A stretch of 64,000 bases of DNA from Brachybacterium massiliense (lineage in GTDB: Bacteria > Actinomycetota > Actinomycetes > Actinomycetales > Dermabacteraceae): the NCBI RefSeq assembly GCF_900184245.1, contig NZ_FXXB01000008.1, positions 434,001 to 498,000 on the forward strand, read 5' to 3'. The notes beneath the pieces are model-generated. The model saw nothing but the letters and a program-made list of their open reading frames with translations. It was not told where the DNA came from and made no database searches. A program made the translations under genes and the position numbers. This document shows, piece by piece, positions 27,825 through 36,265 of the stretch. Position 1 is the stretch's first letter, and the number at the start of each line of letters is the position of its first letter.

Positions 27825-28352
27825 ATGGCACAGGTGCGGGTGTACAACCTCGGCTACGACCCCGAGACGGGGGTCGGCGAGCTGCTGCACACTACGAGCG
27901 TGCGCCATGCCTTCGGGATGATCCGCCGCGAGGTCGCCGATCCCGTCGAGCTCACCATCATCGAGGACCGGATCGTCCCCACCGCGCTCGAGCTCACCCG
28001 CGAGCTGAGCGGTGCGTGGGTGGAGGGCGCCGGACAGCGCTCGGTGGGGTTCTCCTACCGGGCGGTCCACGAGCGGGATCATTGGACCTGCGCCTACTGC
28101 GGCCGTTCCGTGTCGAAGACTCCCGCCTGCGAGGCGCTGCTGGCCACGGTCGATCACATCCTCCCGGTCTCCCGCGGAGGGCCCTCGTCGTGGACGAACC
28201 TGGTCTCTGCCTGCAAGGAGTGCAACAACCGCAAGGCCGCCCGCACCCCTGAGGAGGCGGGGATGCCCCTGCGCGTGGCGCCGTACGATCCCGCACTCTC
28301 CTACCGGGTGGGCGGGCACGTGGAGCGCCTGCCCGCGCTGGTCGGCGCATGA
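27825..28352 (+). CDS. HNH endonuclease family protein
   Basis: 175 residues. The C-terminal half has CAYCGR, VDHILPVSRGG, SWTNLVSACKECNNRK: a complete HNH/McrA-like beta-beta-alpha-metal site with a CxxC/CxxC zinc knuckle. The N-terminal 75 residues (MAQVRVYNLGYDPE) are a small domain common to actinobacterial chromosomal HNH proteins. This is a housekeeping-type family present in most actinomycetes rather than a homing enzyme; role unknown. Start ATG with GAGAGGT at 7-8 nt. Confidence 0.85.
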   Translation: MAQVRVYNLGYDPETGVGELLHTTSVRHAFGMIRREVADPVELTIIEDRIVPTALELTRELSGAWVEGAGQRSVGFSYRAVHERDHWTCAYCGRSVSKTPACEALLATVDHILPVSRGGPSSWTNLVSACKECNNRKAARTPEEAGMPLRVAPYDPALSYRVGGHVERLPALVGA

Positions 28353-28406
28353 GTGCGCTCCCCGCGCACTTGGCAACGTGAGGATCGCCGCATCCCGCCT
28401 CAACAG

Positions 28407-28421
28407 CACATATCTCATGTG
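28407..28421. promoter_or_regulatory. Inverted repeat CACAT-N5-ATGTG in the promoter of the HTH-MurA gene
   Basis: The repeat ends 5 nt before the -10 box TACGGT (28427-28432), that is, in the spacer between -35 and -10. It is a plausible operator, perhaps for the XRE domain encoded by the gene itself (inference). Confidence 0.4.
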
Positions 28422-28426
28422 TGAGT

Positions 28427-28432
28427 TACGGT
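28427..28432 (+). promoter_or_regulatory. -10 box TACGGT, leaderless
   Basis: Lies 6 nt before ATG 28439 and decides between the two candidate start codons. Confidence 0.5.
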
Positions 28433-28438
28433 CGCACC

Positions 28439-29974
28439 ATGACTGAGAACGAGGACTACCTGGCACGGATCGGCACCCTGATCCGCGATGCCCGTCAGCA
28501 CTCCGGCCTCACCCAGGCGCAGCTCGCCGCCGAGCTCGGCACCAGCCAGAGCGCGGTGAACCGGATCGAGAAGGGACAGCAGAACCTCACCCTCGAGACC
28601 ATCTCCCGCATCGGCTCGGCGCTGGACTCCGAGCTGGTGGGGCTGGGCAGCTCCGGCCCCAGCAACCTGCGCGTGCAGGGCGAGACCACGCTCTCCGGCG
28701 CGATCGACGTGAAGTCCTCGAAGAACGCGGGCGTGGCGCTGCTGTGCGCCTCGCTGCTGAACACCGGTACCACCGTGCTGCGCAAGGTCGCGCGCATCGA
28801 GGAGGTCAACCGGCTGCTCGAGGTGCTCACCTCGATCGGCGTGAAGGCGACCTGGCTGAACCAGGAGAACGATCTCGAGCTGCGGGTCCCGGCCACCCTG
28901 GACCTCTCCTCGATCGACGCCGAGGCCGCGCGCCGCACCCGCTCGATCATCATGTTCCTGGGCCCGCTGCTGCACCGGGCCGGGAAGTTCCAGCTCCCCT
29001 ACGCCGGGGGCTGTGATCTGGGCACCCGCACCGTCGAGCCCCATATGACGGCCCTGCGTCACTTCGGGCTCGAGGTGATCGCCACCGATCACCACTACCA
29101 GGCCAGCACCTCCCCGGTCACCGGCGCGCGCCGTCCCATCGTGCTCACCGAGCGCGGCGACACCGTCACCGAGAACGCTCTGCTGGCGGCCGCGCTGTAC
29201 GAGGGCGAGACGATCATCCGCAACGCGAGCCCCAACTACATGGTCCAGGACCTGTGCTTCTTCCTCGAGAAGCTCGGGGTGCGGATCGAGGGCATCGGCA
29301 CCACCACCCTGCGCGTGCACGGACTGGCACAGATCTCGACCGACGTGGACTACGCCCCGAGCGAGGACCCGATCGAGGCGATGAGCCTCATCTCCGCCGC
29401 GATCGTGACCCGTTCGAGCATCACGGTGCGTCGCGTGCCGATCGAGTTCATGGAGATCGAGCTGGCGCTGCTGGAGGAGATGGGACTGCGCTACGACCGT
29501 TCCGAGGAGTACACCGCCGAGAACGGCAAGACGCGCCTGGTGGACGTCACCACCTATCCCTCGGATCTGCGGGCCCCGATCGACAAGATCCACCCGATGC
29601 CGTTCCCGGGGCTGAACATCGACAACCTCCCCTTCTTCGCGGTGATCGCCGCGACCGCGGAGGGACAGACGATGCTGCACGACTGGGTCTACGAGAACCG
29701 CGCCATCTACCTCACCGAGCTCACCAAGCTGGGCGCCAACGTGAAGCTGATGGACCCGCACCGCGTGCTCATCGAGGGCCCGACGCGCTGGAGCGGCGCG
29801 GAGCTGGTGTGCCCGCCCGCACTGCGCCCCGCCGTGGTGATCCTGCTGGCGATGCTCGCCGCGAAGGGCACCTCGGTGCTGCGCAACGTGTACGTCATCA
29901 ACCGCGGCTACGAGGACCTCGCGGCGCGGCTGAACAAGCTCGGCGCGCGGATCGAGACGTTCCGAGATATCTGA
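28439..29974 (+). CDS. XRE-type HTH fused to MurA-like enolpyruvyl transferase
   Basis: 511 residues from ATG 28439. Residues 8-63 form a complete XRE/Cro HTH (IGTLIRDARQHSGLTQAQLA..SQSAVNRIEKG). From about 75 to the end is an EPSP-synthase-fold MurA domain: Lys95-Asn96 (SSKNAG), Cys192 and Arg197 in the loop GGCDLGTRTVEPH (equivalent to the PEP-binding Cys of MurA), RRPIVL, and RGYEDLAARL. The usual PGFPTDMQAQ stretch is changed to PGLNIDNLPF, keeping the Asp. Catalytic residues look intact, so it may make UDP-GlcNAc-enolpyruvate, act as a UDP-GlcNAc-sensing regulator, or both. The upstream GTG at 28421 is rejected because the leaderless promoter lies after it. Confidence 0.85.
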   Translation: MTENEDYLARIGTLIRDARQHSGLTQAQLAAELGTSQSAVNRIEKGQQNLTLETISRIGSALDSELVGLGSSGPSNLRVQGETTLSGAIDVKSSKNAGVALLCASLLNTGTTVLRKVARIEEVNRLLEVLTSIGVKATWLNQENDLELRVPATLDLSSIDAEAARRTRSIIMFLGPLLHRAGKFQLPYAGGCDLGTRTVEPHMTALRHFGLEVIATDHHYQASTSPVTGARRPIVLTERGDTVTENALLAAALYEGETIIRNASPNYMVQDLCFFLEKLGVRIEGIGTTTLRVHGLAQISTDVDYAPSEDPIEAMSLISAAIVTRSSITVRRVPIEFMEIELALLEEMGLRYDRSEEYTAENGKTRLVDVTTYPSDLRAPIDKIHPMPFPGLNIDNLPFFAVIAATAEGQTMLHDWVYENRAIYLTELTKLGANVKLMDPHRVLIEGPTRWSGAELVCPPALRPAVVILLAMLAAKGTSVLRNVYVINRGYEDLAARLNKLGARIETFRDI

Positions 29975-29990
29975 GCTCTCTGAGCTCACC

Positions 29991-31895
29991 TCAGGCGGAG
30001 GCGCCCACCCGGGCCCGCGCCATGATCTGCTTCGCCGCGATATCCGCTCCGGCCAGCAGCGGCGAGGGCACCCCCGGGGTCGCGCCGATCGCGGAGCCGG
30101 GCTGGGTGGAGGCCGCGGGGATGCCCAGCACCACCACGGAGTGATCGACCGTCCCGTCGGCGGCGACGAGGTTGTGGCCGGCATGCACGTCCTCGTCGAG
30201 AGCGGCGCGGGTCGCCTCCATGCTGTGGGTGGGCACGCCGTCGACGGCGTGCAGGCGGGCCCGGCCCGTCTCGAGCAGGCTGCGCAGGAGCGGGTCGCTG
30301 GTCTGCGGGATCTTCCCCTTGGACATCCGGGTCTCGAGCAGCACCGAGGAGGTCGCCACCCGTCCGGTCAGCGGCGAGGCGGCGCGGAACAGTCCCGCGG
30401 TCTCGTCGGCCTCGACCACCATCTCGGGGCCGATCAGCTCGATGACTCCGGCCTCGAGCAGGGCGAGCACGAGCCGCACGCGGTCCGCGGGCGGCCCGGA
30501 GGCGAGCGCGAGGGAGTGCCCGTCGAACCAGCCCAGCACATCGCGCACGAGGGAGTCCCCGGCGAAGGCTCCGGCTCCGGTGAGGCGGCCGACGTGGCGG
30601 CGCAGTGCGCCCATCGCGCCGTTGACCGCGGCGCGCGGATGGTGCCAGGGATCGGACATCGAGCCGAGCTCGTCCAGGATCAGTCGCCTGACCAGGCGGT
30701 TCCACTCGGCGCTGCTGACGGGGTCCCCGGTGGTGGGGCGGCTGAGCTCCTCGATCGTCCAGGCCCAGTGCGGGTCCCCGACCGCGGCTTCGAGCACCGC
30801 GTCGACCTCGTCCTGGGTCCCGGCGAGGTCGAGGCCCGCCAGCCACTCCCCCGCCACGGCCTGCGGGGCGTACTCGCTGAGCGCCTCGAGGTACACGCGG
30901 GCGAACTCGCGGGCGAGCACCGGCCACACCTCAGCGGCGAAGTCCACGTCGCAGCGGTCGGCGAGCTGCGCGAACCATTCCTCGTCCGCCCAGCGCGGGG
31001 TGAAGGGCCGCACGGGGCGGCCGCCCTCGGGCTTGGAGCGATAGGGCACGCCGCGCCGGGACCCGACCACCAGGTGGGGCTCCCGGCCGCTGGGAACATA
31101 GCGCAGGCGGCCGCGGTCATCGCCGTCGACCGGGAGGAGCTCGCCGCCCCATTCCTCGGCGAGCTGCCCGATCACGTCGAAGAAGTTCGCGCCCAGGCCG
31201 CGCACCAGCACGGTCTGGCCGGCGGGCAGGCCCGCGTAGGTGCGCTCGGCGGGCATCCCGGGCTCGGCGTAGCGCAGCGCGAAGCGGTCGGCGAAGTCGA
31301 CCAGCGCGCTGATCTCGGGGCCGCGCTCGGCCTGGACCATGCCCTGGGCGAGCACGACGGTGGGTGCCGCCAGGCGCTGCCCGTCCTCGAGCACCACGGC
31401 GGTCTCCTCGCCCTCTCGTGCGAGGTCGACGGCCAGGCCCACGATCTCGGTGACCTCCACGTGCCCGGTGGCGATCGCCGCATCGAGCTGGTCGCGGAAG
31501 TACACGCCCTGCAGCCGCCGGGTGGGGAAGGAGGCGCCGGTGAGCGCGGCGGCCTCCTCGAGCACCCAGTCACCGGCGGGATGCCCGCCCTGGGCGCGGA
31601 TGCTCCGCGCCCAGTCCACGAGGTCCGGACCCGGTGCGGCGGGACCGCTCATGCGGGTGGAGTCGTCGGGGTGGACGGTGGTGGCGTCGGCCTGGGTGTT
31701 GTTGAGGTACTGCGCGGGCTGATCGATCAGCCAGGTCGCGCCGGGGCCGACGGCGAGGGCGTCGATCACGGCCAGGCGGACCGGCCCGGTGCCCGTCGCG
31801 GCGGCGCGGGTGGCGGTGCGCAGCACGGTGGCGACGCCGCGGGGCCCGCCGCCGACGATGACGGCGTCGAAGCGGCGAGGTACGTGGGCGCTCAT
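29991..31895 (-). CDS. Large FAD/NAD(P)-binding protein of the FecCD operon
   Basis: 634 residues. The N-terminal Rossmann fold is FDAVIVGGGPRGVATVLRT, followed by GPGATWLIDQPAQYLNNTQADATTVHPDD, typical of the FAD-NAD(P)-binding (NAD_binding_9-like) proteins. Internal VLVRGLGANFFDVIGQLAEEWGG is a second dinucleotide fold. The C-terminus (NLVAADGTVDHSVVVLGIPAASTQPGSAIGATPGVPSPLLAGADIAAKQI) closes the FAD site. It overlaps the ATPase gene upstream by 4 nt (ATGA), so it belongs to the transport operon. A role in reducing or modifying the imported ligand is likely (inference). Confidence 0.8.
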   Translation of the reverse strand: MSAHVPRRFDAVIVGGGPRGVATVLRTATRAAATGTGPVRLAVIDALAVGPGATWLIDQPAQYLNNTQADATTVHPDDSTRMSGPAAPGPDLVDWARSIRAQGGHPAGDWVLEEAAALTGASFPTRRLQGVYFRDQLDAAIATGHVEVTEIVGLAVDLAREGEETAVVLEDGQRLAAPTVVLAQGMVQAERGPEISALVDFADRFALRYAEPGMPAERTYAGLPAGQTVLVRGLGANFFDVIGQLAEEWGGELLPVDGDDRGRLRYVPSGREPHLVVGSRRGVPYRSKPEGGRPVRPFTPRWADEEWFAQLADRCDVDFAAEVWPVLAREFARVYLEALSEYAPQAVAGEWLAGLDLAGTQDEVDAVLEAAVGDPHWAWTIEELSRPTTGDPVSSAEWNRLVRRLILDELGSMSDPWHHPRAAVNGAMGALRRHVGRLTGAGAFAGDSLVRDVLGWFDGHSLALASGPPADRVRLVLALLEAGVIELIGPEMVVEADETAGLFRAASPLTGRVATSSVLLETRMSKGKIPQTSDPLLRSLLETGRARLHAVDGVPTHSMEATRAALDEDVHAGHNLVAADGTVDHSVVVLGIPAASTQPGSAIGATPGVPSPLLAGADIAAKQIMARARVGASA

Positions 31896-32746
31896 CGGGC
31901 GGCGACGGGGAAGGGTTCGGGGCGCACGCCGCCCTCGGCGTCCAGCTCCTCGAGGCGGGCGCCGGTGCGGGTGAAACCGGCGGCGTCCACGCGCGGGCGC
32001 ACCTCGACGGAGTCCTCTCGTGCATCGACCTCGACGTCGACCTCGTAGACGGTGCGCAGGATCGGTGCCTGCAGCGCCTGGGCGGGCGAGCCGTCGGCGA
32101 CCAGATGGCCGCCGTGAAGCACGATCACCTGGTCGCAGTAGCGGGCGGCGTGGTTGAGGTCGTGGATCGCGATCAGGGCGCTGATGCCCTCCTCGCGGGT
32201 GATCCGGCGCACCAGCTGCAGGGTCTCGATCTGGTAGCGCAGGTCGAGGGCGGAGGTGGGCTCGTCCAGCAGCAGCACGCGCGGCTCCTGGGCGAGGGCG
32301 CGGGCGATCATGGCGCGCTGCGCCTGCCCGCCGGAGAGCTCGGACATGGACTGCTCGGCGATGTCGCTGAGCCCCATCCGCACGATCGAGTCCTCGACCT
32401 TCGCGCGGTCCGCGGCGCCGGGCGCGATCCCGAAGTGCGGGGTGCGGCCCAGCATCACCGCCTCGCGCACGGTGAGGTCGAAGGGCGCATCCCCCACCTG
32501 GGGGACGTAGGCGACGATCCGGGCGAGTTCACGGCGGCCGAGGCCCGCGATGCGGCGGCCCTCGACGGTGATGTCTCCGCGGCGGGCGCGGTGCACTCCG
32601 GCGATGGCTTTGACCATGGTCGACTTGCCGGAGCCGTTGGGGCCCAGCAGCGCGCAGAAGGTGCCCGGGGCGACCTCGAAGGAGAGGCCGTCCAGGATCG
32701 TGCGGGATCCGTAGGAGAAGGACAGGTCGGTGACGGTGAGGCTCAC
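31892..32746 (-). CDS. FecE/BtuD-type ABC transporter ATPase
   Basis: 284 residues from GTG 32746, which overlaps the stop of the permease gene (GTGA). Walker A GPNGSGKST at 35-43, signature [15 protein letters not shown], Walker B VLLLDEPTSALD and the switch His in IAIHDLNHAARYCD. It energises the fused binding-protein/permease made just upstream. The C-terminal 40 residues (about 245-284) are an acidic/Arg tail beyond the usual domain. An open frame continues far upstream in this frame but is antisense or out-of-frame noise. Confidence 0.92.
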   Translation of the reverse strand: MSLTVTDLSFSYGSRTILDGLSFEVAPGTFCALLGPNGSGKSTMVKAIAGVHRARRGDITVEGRRIAGLGRRELARIVAYVPQVGDAPFDLTVREAVMLGRTPHFGIAPGAADRAKVEDSIVRMGLSDIAEQSMSELSGGQAQRAMIARALAQEPRVLLLDEPTSALDLRYQIETLQLVRRITREEGISALIAIHDLNHAARYCDQVIVLHGGHLVADGSPAQALQAPILRTVYEVDVEVDAREDSVEVRPRVDAAGFTRTGARLEELDAEGGVRPEPFPVAAR

Positions 32747-34902
32747 TTCAGGGTGTTCCTTCGCGTGAGGATGAGGTAGATGAACACGGGGCCGCCGATG
32801 AAGGCGACCACGATGCCGACGGGCACCACGGCGGGGGCGATGGCGGTGCGCCCCACGGCGTCGGCGATCAGCAGCAGCAGGCCGCCCGAGAGGGCGGCGA
32901 AGGGCAGCAGGTGGCGGTGGTCGGCCCCGATCGCGAGGCGCGCGATGTGCGGGCCGACGAGCCCCACGAACCCGATGATCCCGCAGAAGGAGACGACCAC
33001 GGCGGCGAGGGTGACGGACAGGGCGATCAGTCCGATACGCACCGGTCCCACGTTCACGCCGAAGCTGCGGGCGGCGTCGTCGCCCGCGAAGGCGATCGCG
33101 TTGAGGTCCTTGGAGAACAGCAGCGTCACCGGCACCGCGATCACGGTGATCACGCCGACGATGATCACGTCGGACCAGGTCGCGTCGTTCACGGAGCCGA
33201 AGGTCCAGCGGATGATGGCCTGGAGCGTGTTCTCGTTGGCGGTGAACTGGAGCGCCGAGGTGAGCGCCTCGAAGATCTGGGTCATCGCGATGCCGAGCAG
33301 CAGCAGGGTCGCCACCGCCATGCGGCGGGCCGTGGCGATGCCGAGCACGATCGCGGAGACGGTCAGCGCCATCACCATCGCGCCGGCGATCGTGGCCCAG
33401 GCGGGCAGCTGGTTGGTGCCGGCCAGGGTGATCACCAGCGCCGCCCCGAAGGCCGCGGCGGGCGAGACGCCGAGGGTGAAGGGGCTGACCAGCGGGTTGC
33501 GCAGCAGTCCCTGCATGAGCACGCCGGAGACCGACAGCGCGGCGCCGGCGGCGAAGGCGAGCAGCACGCGCGGCAGGCGCAGCTGGGTGATCACCGCATA
33601 GGAGGAGGCGAAGTCGGCACTGATGGTGCCGCCGAAGATGCTCACCTGGAGCGAGCGGAGCACATCGCCGAAGCCCACACCGGCGGTGCCGATGGTGACC
33701 GCGGCGATCAGGGCGATCACGGAGACGACCGCGCCGGCGGCGAGGACGAGGGACTTGCGCAGCTCGCGGCCGCGGCTGGGATCGCTCGGCTCCGGGGACG
33801 GGGCGGGCGCGAGCTGCGCAAGTCCCTGCGGCCCCTGCACGTAGTCGGCCGGAGCGGACAGCTCGGTGTCCTGGAACTCGCTCACCCAGCGCTCGAGGTA
33901 CTCGTCGGGATCCACGCCCTCCATCTGCTCGGGGTGGAGCCAGGAGGCGAGGTAGACGGCACCGATCGACTTGCCCAGCGCGCTGGTGGCCCACCCGTTG
34001 GCGATCGCGACCCGCCCCTCGGCCACGGCGTTCAGGCCGCTCCAGCCGGGGCGGCCGTCGAGGTCCTCGCGCAGCGCTGCGAAGCGGTCGACGGGCTCGG
34101 CGGAGGGCTCGAACTCGTGCATCACGAACTGCGGATCGCGCAGCACCACCTCGGAGGGGTCGACGGTCAGCTCCTCCTGGGCGTCTCCCCCGGAGGCGTC
34201 GTCGAAGATGTTGCGTCCCCCGGCGGCCTCGATCATGGCGTGGAAGCCGGAGCCGGGCAGGGTGGTGAGGTAGGGCTCGACCGTCTCGAAGTACACCGTG
34301 ACGGGCTCGACCTCGGCCAGCCGCTCCTGGAGCAGGGCGTCGATCTCGGCGCGGAGGTCGAGCACGCTCTGCGCGCCGTCCTCGACGCCGAAGACCTGCC
34401 CGAGCAGGGTGAGTGTCTCGTCGACCACCTCGGTGTCCCAGGCGGTGGCGATCACGACGGGGATGTCGAAGGCGGAGAGCTGCTCGAGCGCCTCCTGCCA
34501 CACGGCGTTGCGCGGCAGGATCACGACGTCCGGGGCGAGCTCGGCGATGGCCTCGTAGTTCAGCTGGTCCAGCCCCTCGGCGATCACCTGCTCCTCGCTC
34601 AGCTCGAGGTAGGGCAGGCGGTCCAGGGAGGCGCGGTCCACGCCGATGACGCGGTCGCCGGCGCCGATCGCGCGCACGAACTCGTTGGAGTAGCTGTTGA
34701 CGACCACGGCGGTCTGCGCGGGACCGGGCAGGGTCACCTCGCGGCCCTGGTCGTCGGTGAGGGTGAGCTCCTCGGTGCCGGCCGCCTCGCCCTCGACGGT
34801 CACCTCGCCGCACGCGGCGAGGCCCAGGACGGGCAGGGCGGCCAGCGCGGTGCCGAGCAGGGTGCGCCGGGTGGGGCGAGGGCGGGAGCTGGCGTGGGTC
34901 AT
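32743..34902 (-). CDS. Fused lipoprotein substrate-binding protein and FecCD permease
   Basis: 719 residues in one uninterrupted frame. Residues 1-31 are a signal with twin arginines (TRRTLLG) and lipobox LGLAAC (Cys31). About 45-350 is a class III periplasmic-binding fold (DDQGREVTLPGPAQTAVVVNS, IAELAPDVVILPRN, VYLASWLHPE). A Pro-rich linker (PAPSPEPSDPSRGRE) leads to about 386-719, a FecCD permease of 9-10 membrane segments (LRLPRVLLAFAAGAALSVSGVLMQGLLRNPL, GIIGFVGLVGPHIAR, VVPVGIVVAFIGGPVF). These parts are normally separate proteins. The ligand class is iron-siderophore, haem or cobalamin. Lipid anchoring plus fusion would tether the receptor twice; the signal may instead be uncleaved. 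Confidence 0.9.
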   Translation of the reverse strand: MTHASSRPRPTRRTLLGTALAALPVLGLAACGEVTVEGEAAGTEELTLTDDQGREVTLPGPAQTAVVVNSYSNEFVRAIGAGDRVIGVDRASLDRLPYLELSEEQVIAEGLDQLNYEAIAELAPDVVILPRNAVWQEALEQLSAFDIPVVIATAWDTEVVDETLTLLGQVFGVEDGAQSVLDLRAEIDALLQERLAEVEPVTVYFETVEPYLTTLPGSGFHAMIEAAGGRNIFDDASGGDAQEELTVDPSEVVLRDPQFVMHEFEPSAEPVDRFAALREDLDGRPGWSGLNAVAEGRVAIANGWATSALGKSIGAVYLASWLHPEQMEGVDPDEYLERWVSEFQDTELSAPADYVQGPQGLAQLAPAPSPEPSDPSRGRELRKSLVLAAGAVVSVIALIAAVTIGTAGVGFGDVLRSLQVSIFGGTISADFASSYAVITQLRLPRVLLAFAAGAALSVSGVLMQGLLRNPLVSPFTLGVSPAAAFGAALVITLAGTNQLPAWATIAGAMVMALTVSAIVLGIATARRMAVATLLLLGIAMTQIFEALTSALQFTANENTLQAIIRWTFGSVNDATWSDVIIVGVITVIAVPVTLLFSKDLNAIAFAGDDAARSFGVNVGPVRIGLIALSVTLAAVVVSFCGIIGFVGLVGPHIARLAIGADHRHLLPFAALSGGLLLLIADAVGRTAIAPAVVPVGIVVAFIGGPVFIYLILTRRNTLK

Positions 34903-34921
34903 GGTTCCTCGTTCGGGTCGG

Positions 34922-36098
34922 TCAGGCGGCGTCGGGCAGCGACGGGTCGCCGAGGCTGAGCATCAGGCGGTTGGCCCAGGCGAAGAAGGCCGAGGCGGTG
35001 AGCAGGTCGGTGATCTCGTGGTCATCGAGGCCCTGGGCGCGCAGAGCCTCGAGATGCGCCGCGCCGAGGGCGGGGCGGGGACGCGAGAGCTCGGCGGCGG
35101 CGGTGACGATCGCGCTCCAGCGCTCGTCCTGGCCCTCGGCCAGGGGTGCGAGGTCGGCGGAGATCCAGTCCGCGTTGCGCTCCAGCTGTGCGGCCAGCAG
35201 CGCATCGACCTCCTCCTCGCGCTTGGAGAAGCCCGCGGCCTTGCGCGCGTGCACGGAGGCGCAGTAGATGCAGTCGTTGACCTTGCTGGTCACGGCGGCG
35301 GCGAGCTCGCGCTCGGCCTTCGGCATGCCGTCGCGGGGCAGGAAGATGGCGTTGTCGAGCTCGCTGCGGGCCCGGGTGACGCCGGGGGTCAGCGAGAGCA
35401 TCCGGAAGTAGACGCTGTTGGTGCTGGCCTTGGAGGCGAAGGAGGCGCGCTGCTCCTCGGTGAGCTCGTCCTCTGCCGGGACCTCGATCCAGGGCTCCCA
35501 CTGGAGCTGGTCGCGGGTGAAGGCGGCGGGGCGGGTGCGGCCGCTCGCGGTGGTGCCGCCGTGCTGGGCGGCCGCGGGTGCGGGGGGTGCGGGCGGGCGC
35601 GTCGGCGGAGGGAACCTCGAGTCCGTGCAGCACGGCGAGGCCCGCGACCAGGCGCTGCAAGTGGCTCTCGAAGGCGACCAGCTGGCTGATCAGCACGACG
35701 GTGCGGGAGTCGTGGCCCGCAGCGGCCAGCTCCTCCTGCTCGGCGAGGGTCGCGAGCGCCGGGGAGATCGACAGCAGGTCCACCTGGTCGCGCAGCGCGG
35801 CGAGCGCGGGATCGTCGGTGAGCGGATCCGCGGCGAGCAGCTGCGCGGAGGCACCCTGGGAGCGGTGCCACTCGGAGAGCACCCCGCTGCCCTGCCAGTC
35901 CGCGCTCACGGCGGCGAGGGCATGGAGCACGGAGGCGGGCAGCACCTGGGGTTCGCGATAGAGCGCGTCGTAAGCGTCTCGGGTGCGTGCGAGCACGTCC
36001 GGGCGCAGCGTGGTCAGTGCCTCGCTCGCCTCGGGCGCTCCGTTCAGGAGCGCGGTGAGGATCTGAGGGGCGTCGAAGGACGGCTGCGCACTGGACAT
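34922..36098 (-). pseudogene. CMD-domain/peroxidase-like fusion, interrupted by a +1 frameshift
   Basis: The frame starting at 36098 encodes a helical CMD-type N-terminal domain (FDAPQILTALLNGAPEASEAL to LAVLHGLEVPSADAP). The C-terminal domain lies in another frame ending at 34922: FTRDQLQWEPWIEVPAEDELT, FRMLSLTPGVTRARSELDNAIF, then the AhpD-like CIYCASVHARK redox motif. I recall the two halves as the separate Avi_7170 (CMD) and Avi_7169 (alkylhydroperoxidase) families. The frames join if one base is removed from the 6-base run at 35582-35587. The gene may be really broken, an assembly error, or read by slippage. TAAGAT (36105-36110) lies 6 nt before the ATG; 19 nt separate it from the transporter fusion gene, so it leads the operon. 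Confidence 0.75.
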
Positions 36099-36203
36099 GC
36101 AGCCATCTTATGCACTCCAAAAGCATGACTAGGGTGAGGTGAGGTGTGGGAGCAGTCACGCCCATCGCGTCGGGCCGCGCCGTGATTCCCACGTTGTGAA
36201 AAC

Positions 36204-36232
36204 CCTTGACCAGGAGCGATGCGCCGTCAAGG
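36204..36232 (+). promoter_or_regulatory. Inverted repeat CCTTGAC-N15-GTCAAGG over a putative GH127 promoter
   Basis: The arms coincide with a -35-like TTGACC (36206-36211) and, 17 nt later, a -10-like AAGGAT (36229-36234). This makes a plausible promoter under operator control upstream of the glycosidase. Confidence 0.35.
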
Positions 36233-36265
36233 ATGGACGGAGCCGCATCTCGACGAGGAGACCTC

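Noticed and set aside
31892..34813. A single 973-codon frame covering the ATPase and most of the permease fusion
   Set aside because: Only the last 284 codons encode a protein family; the rest is the off-frame reading of the fused receptor-permease gene.
36131..36150. Short GAGGTG repeats before the GH127 gene
   Set aside because: Only two to three imperfect units; no array structure or known function.
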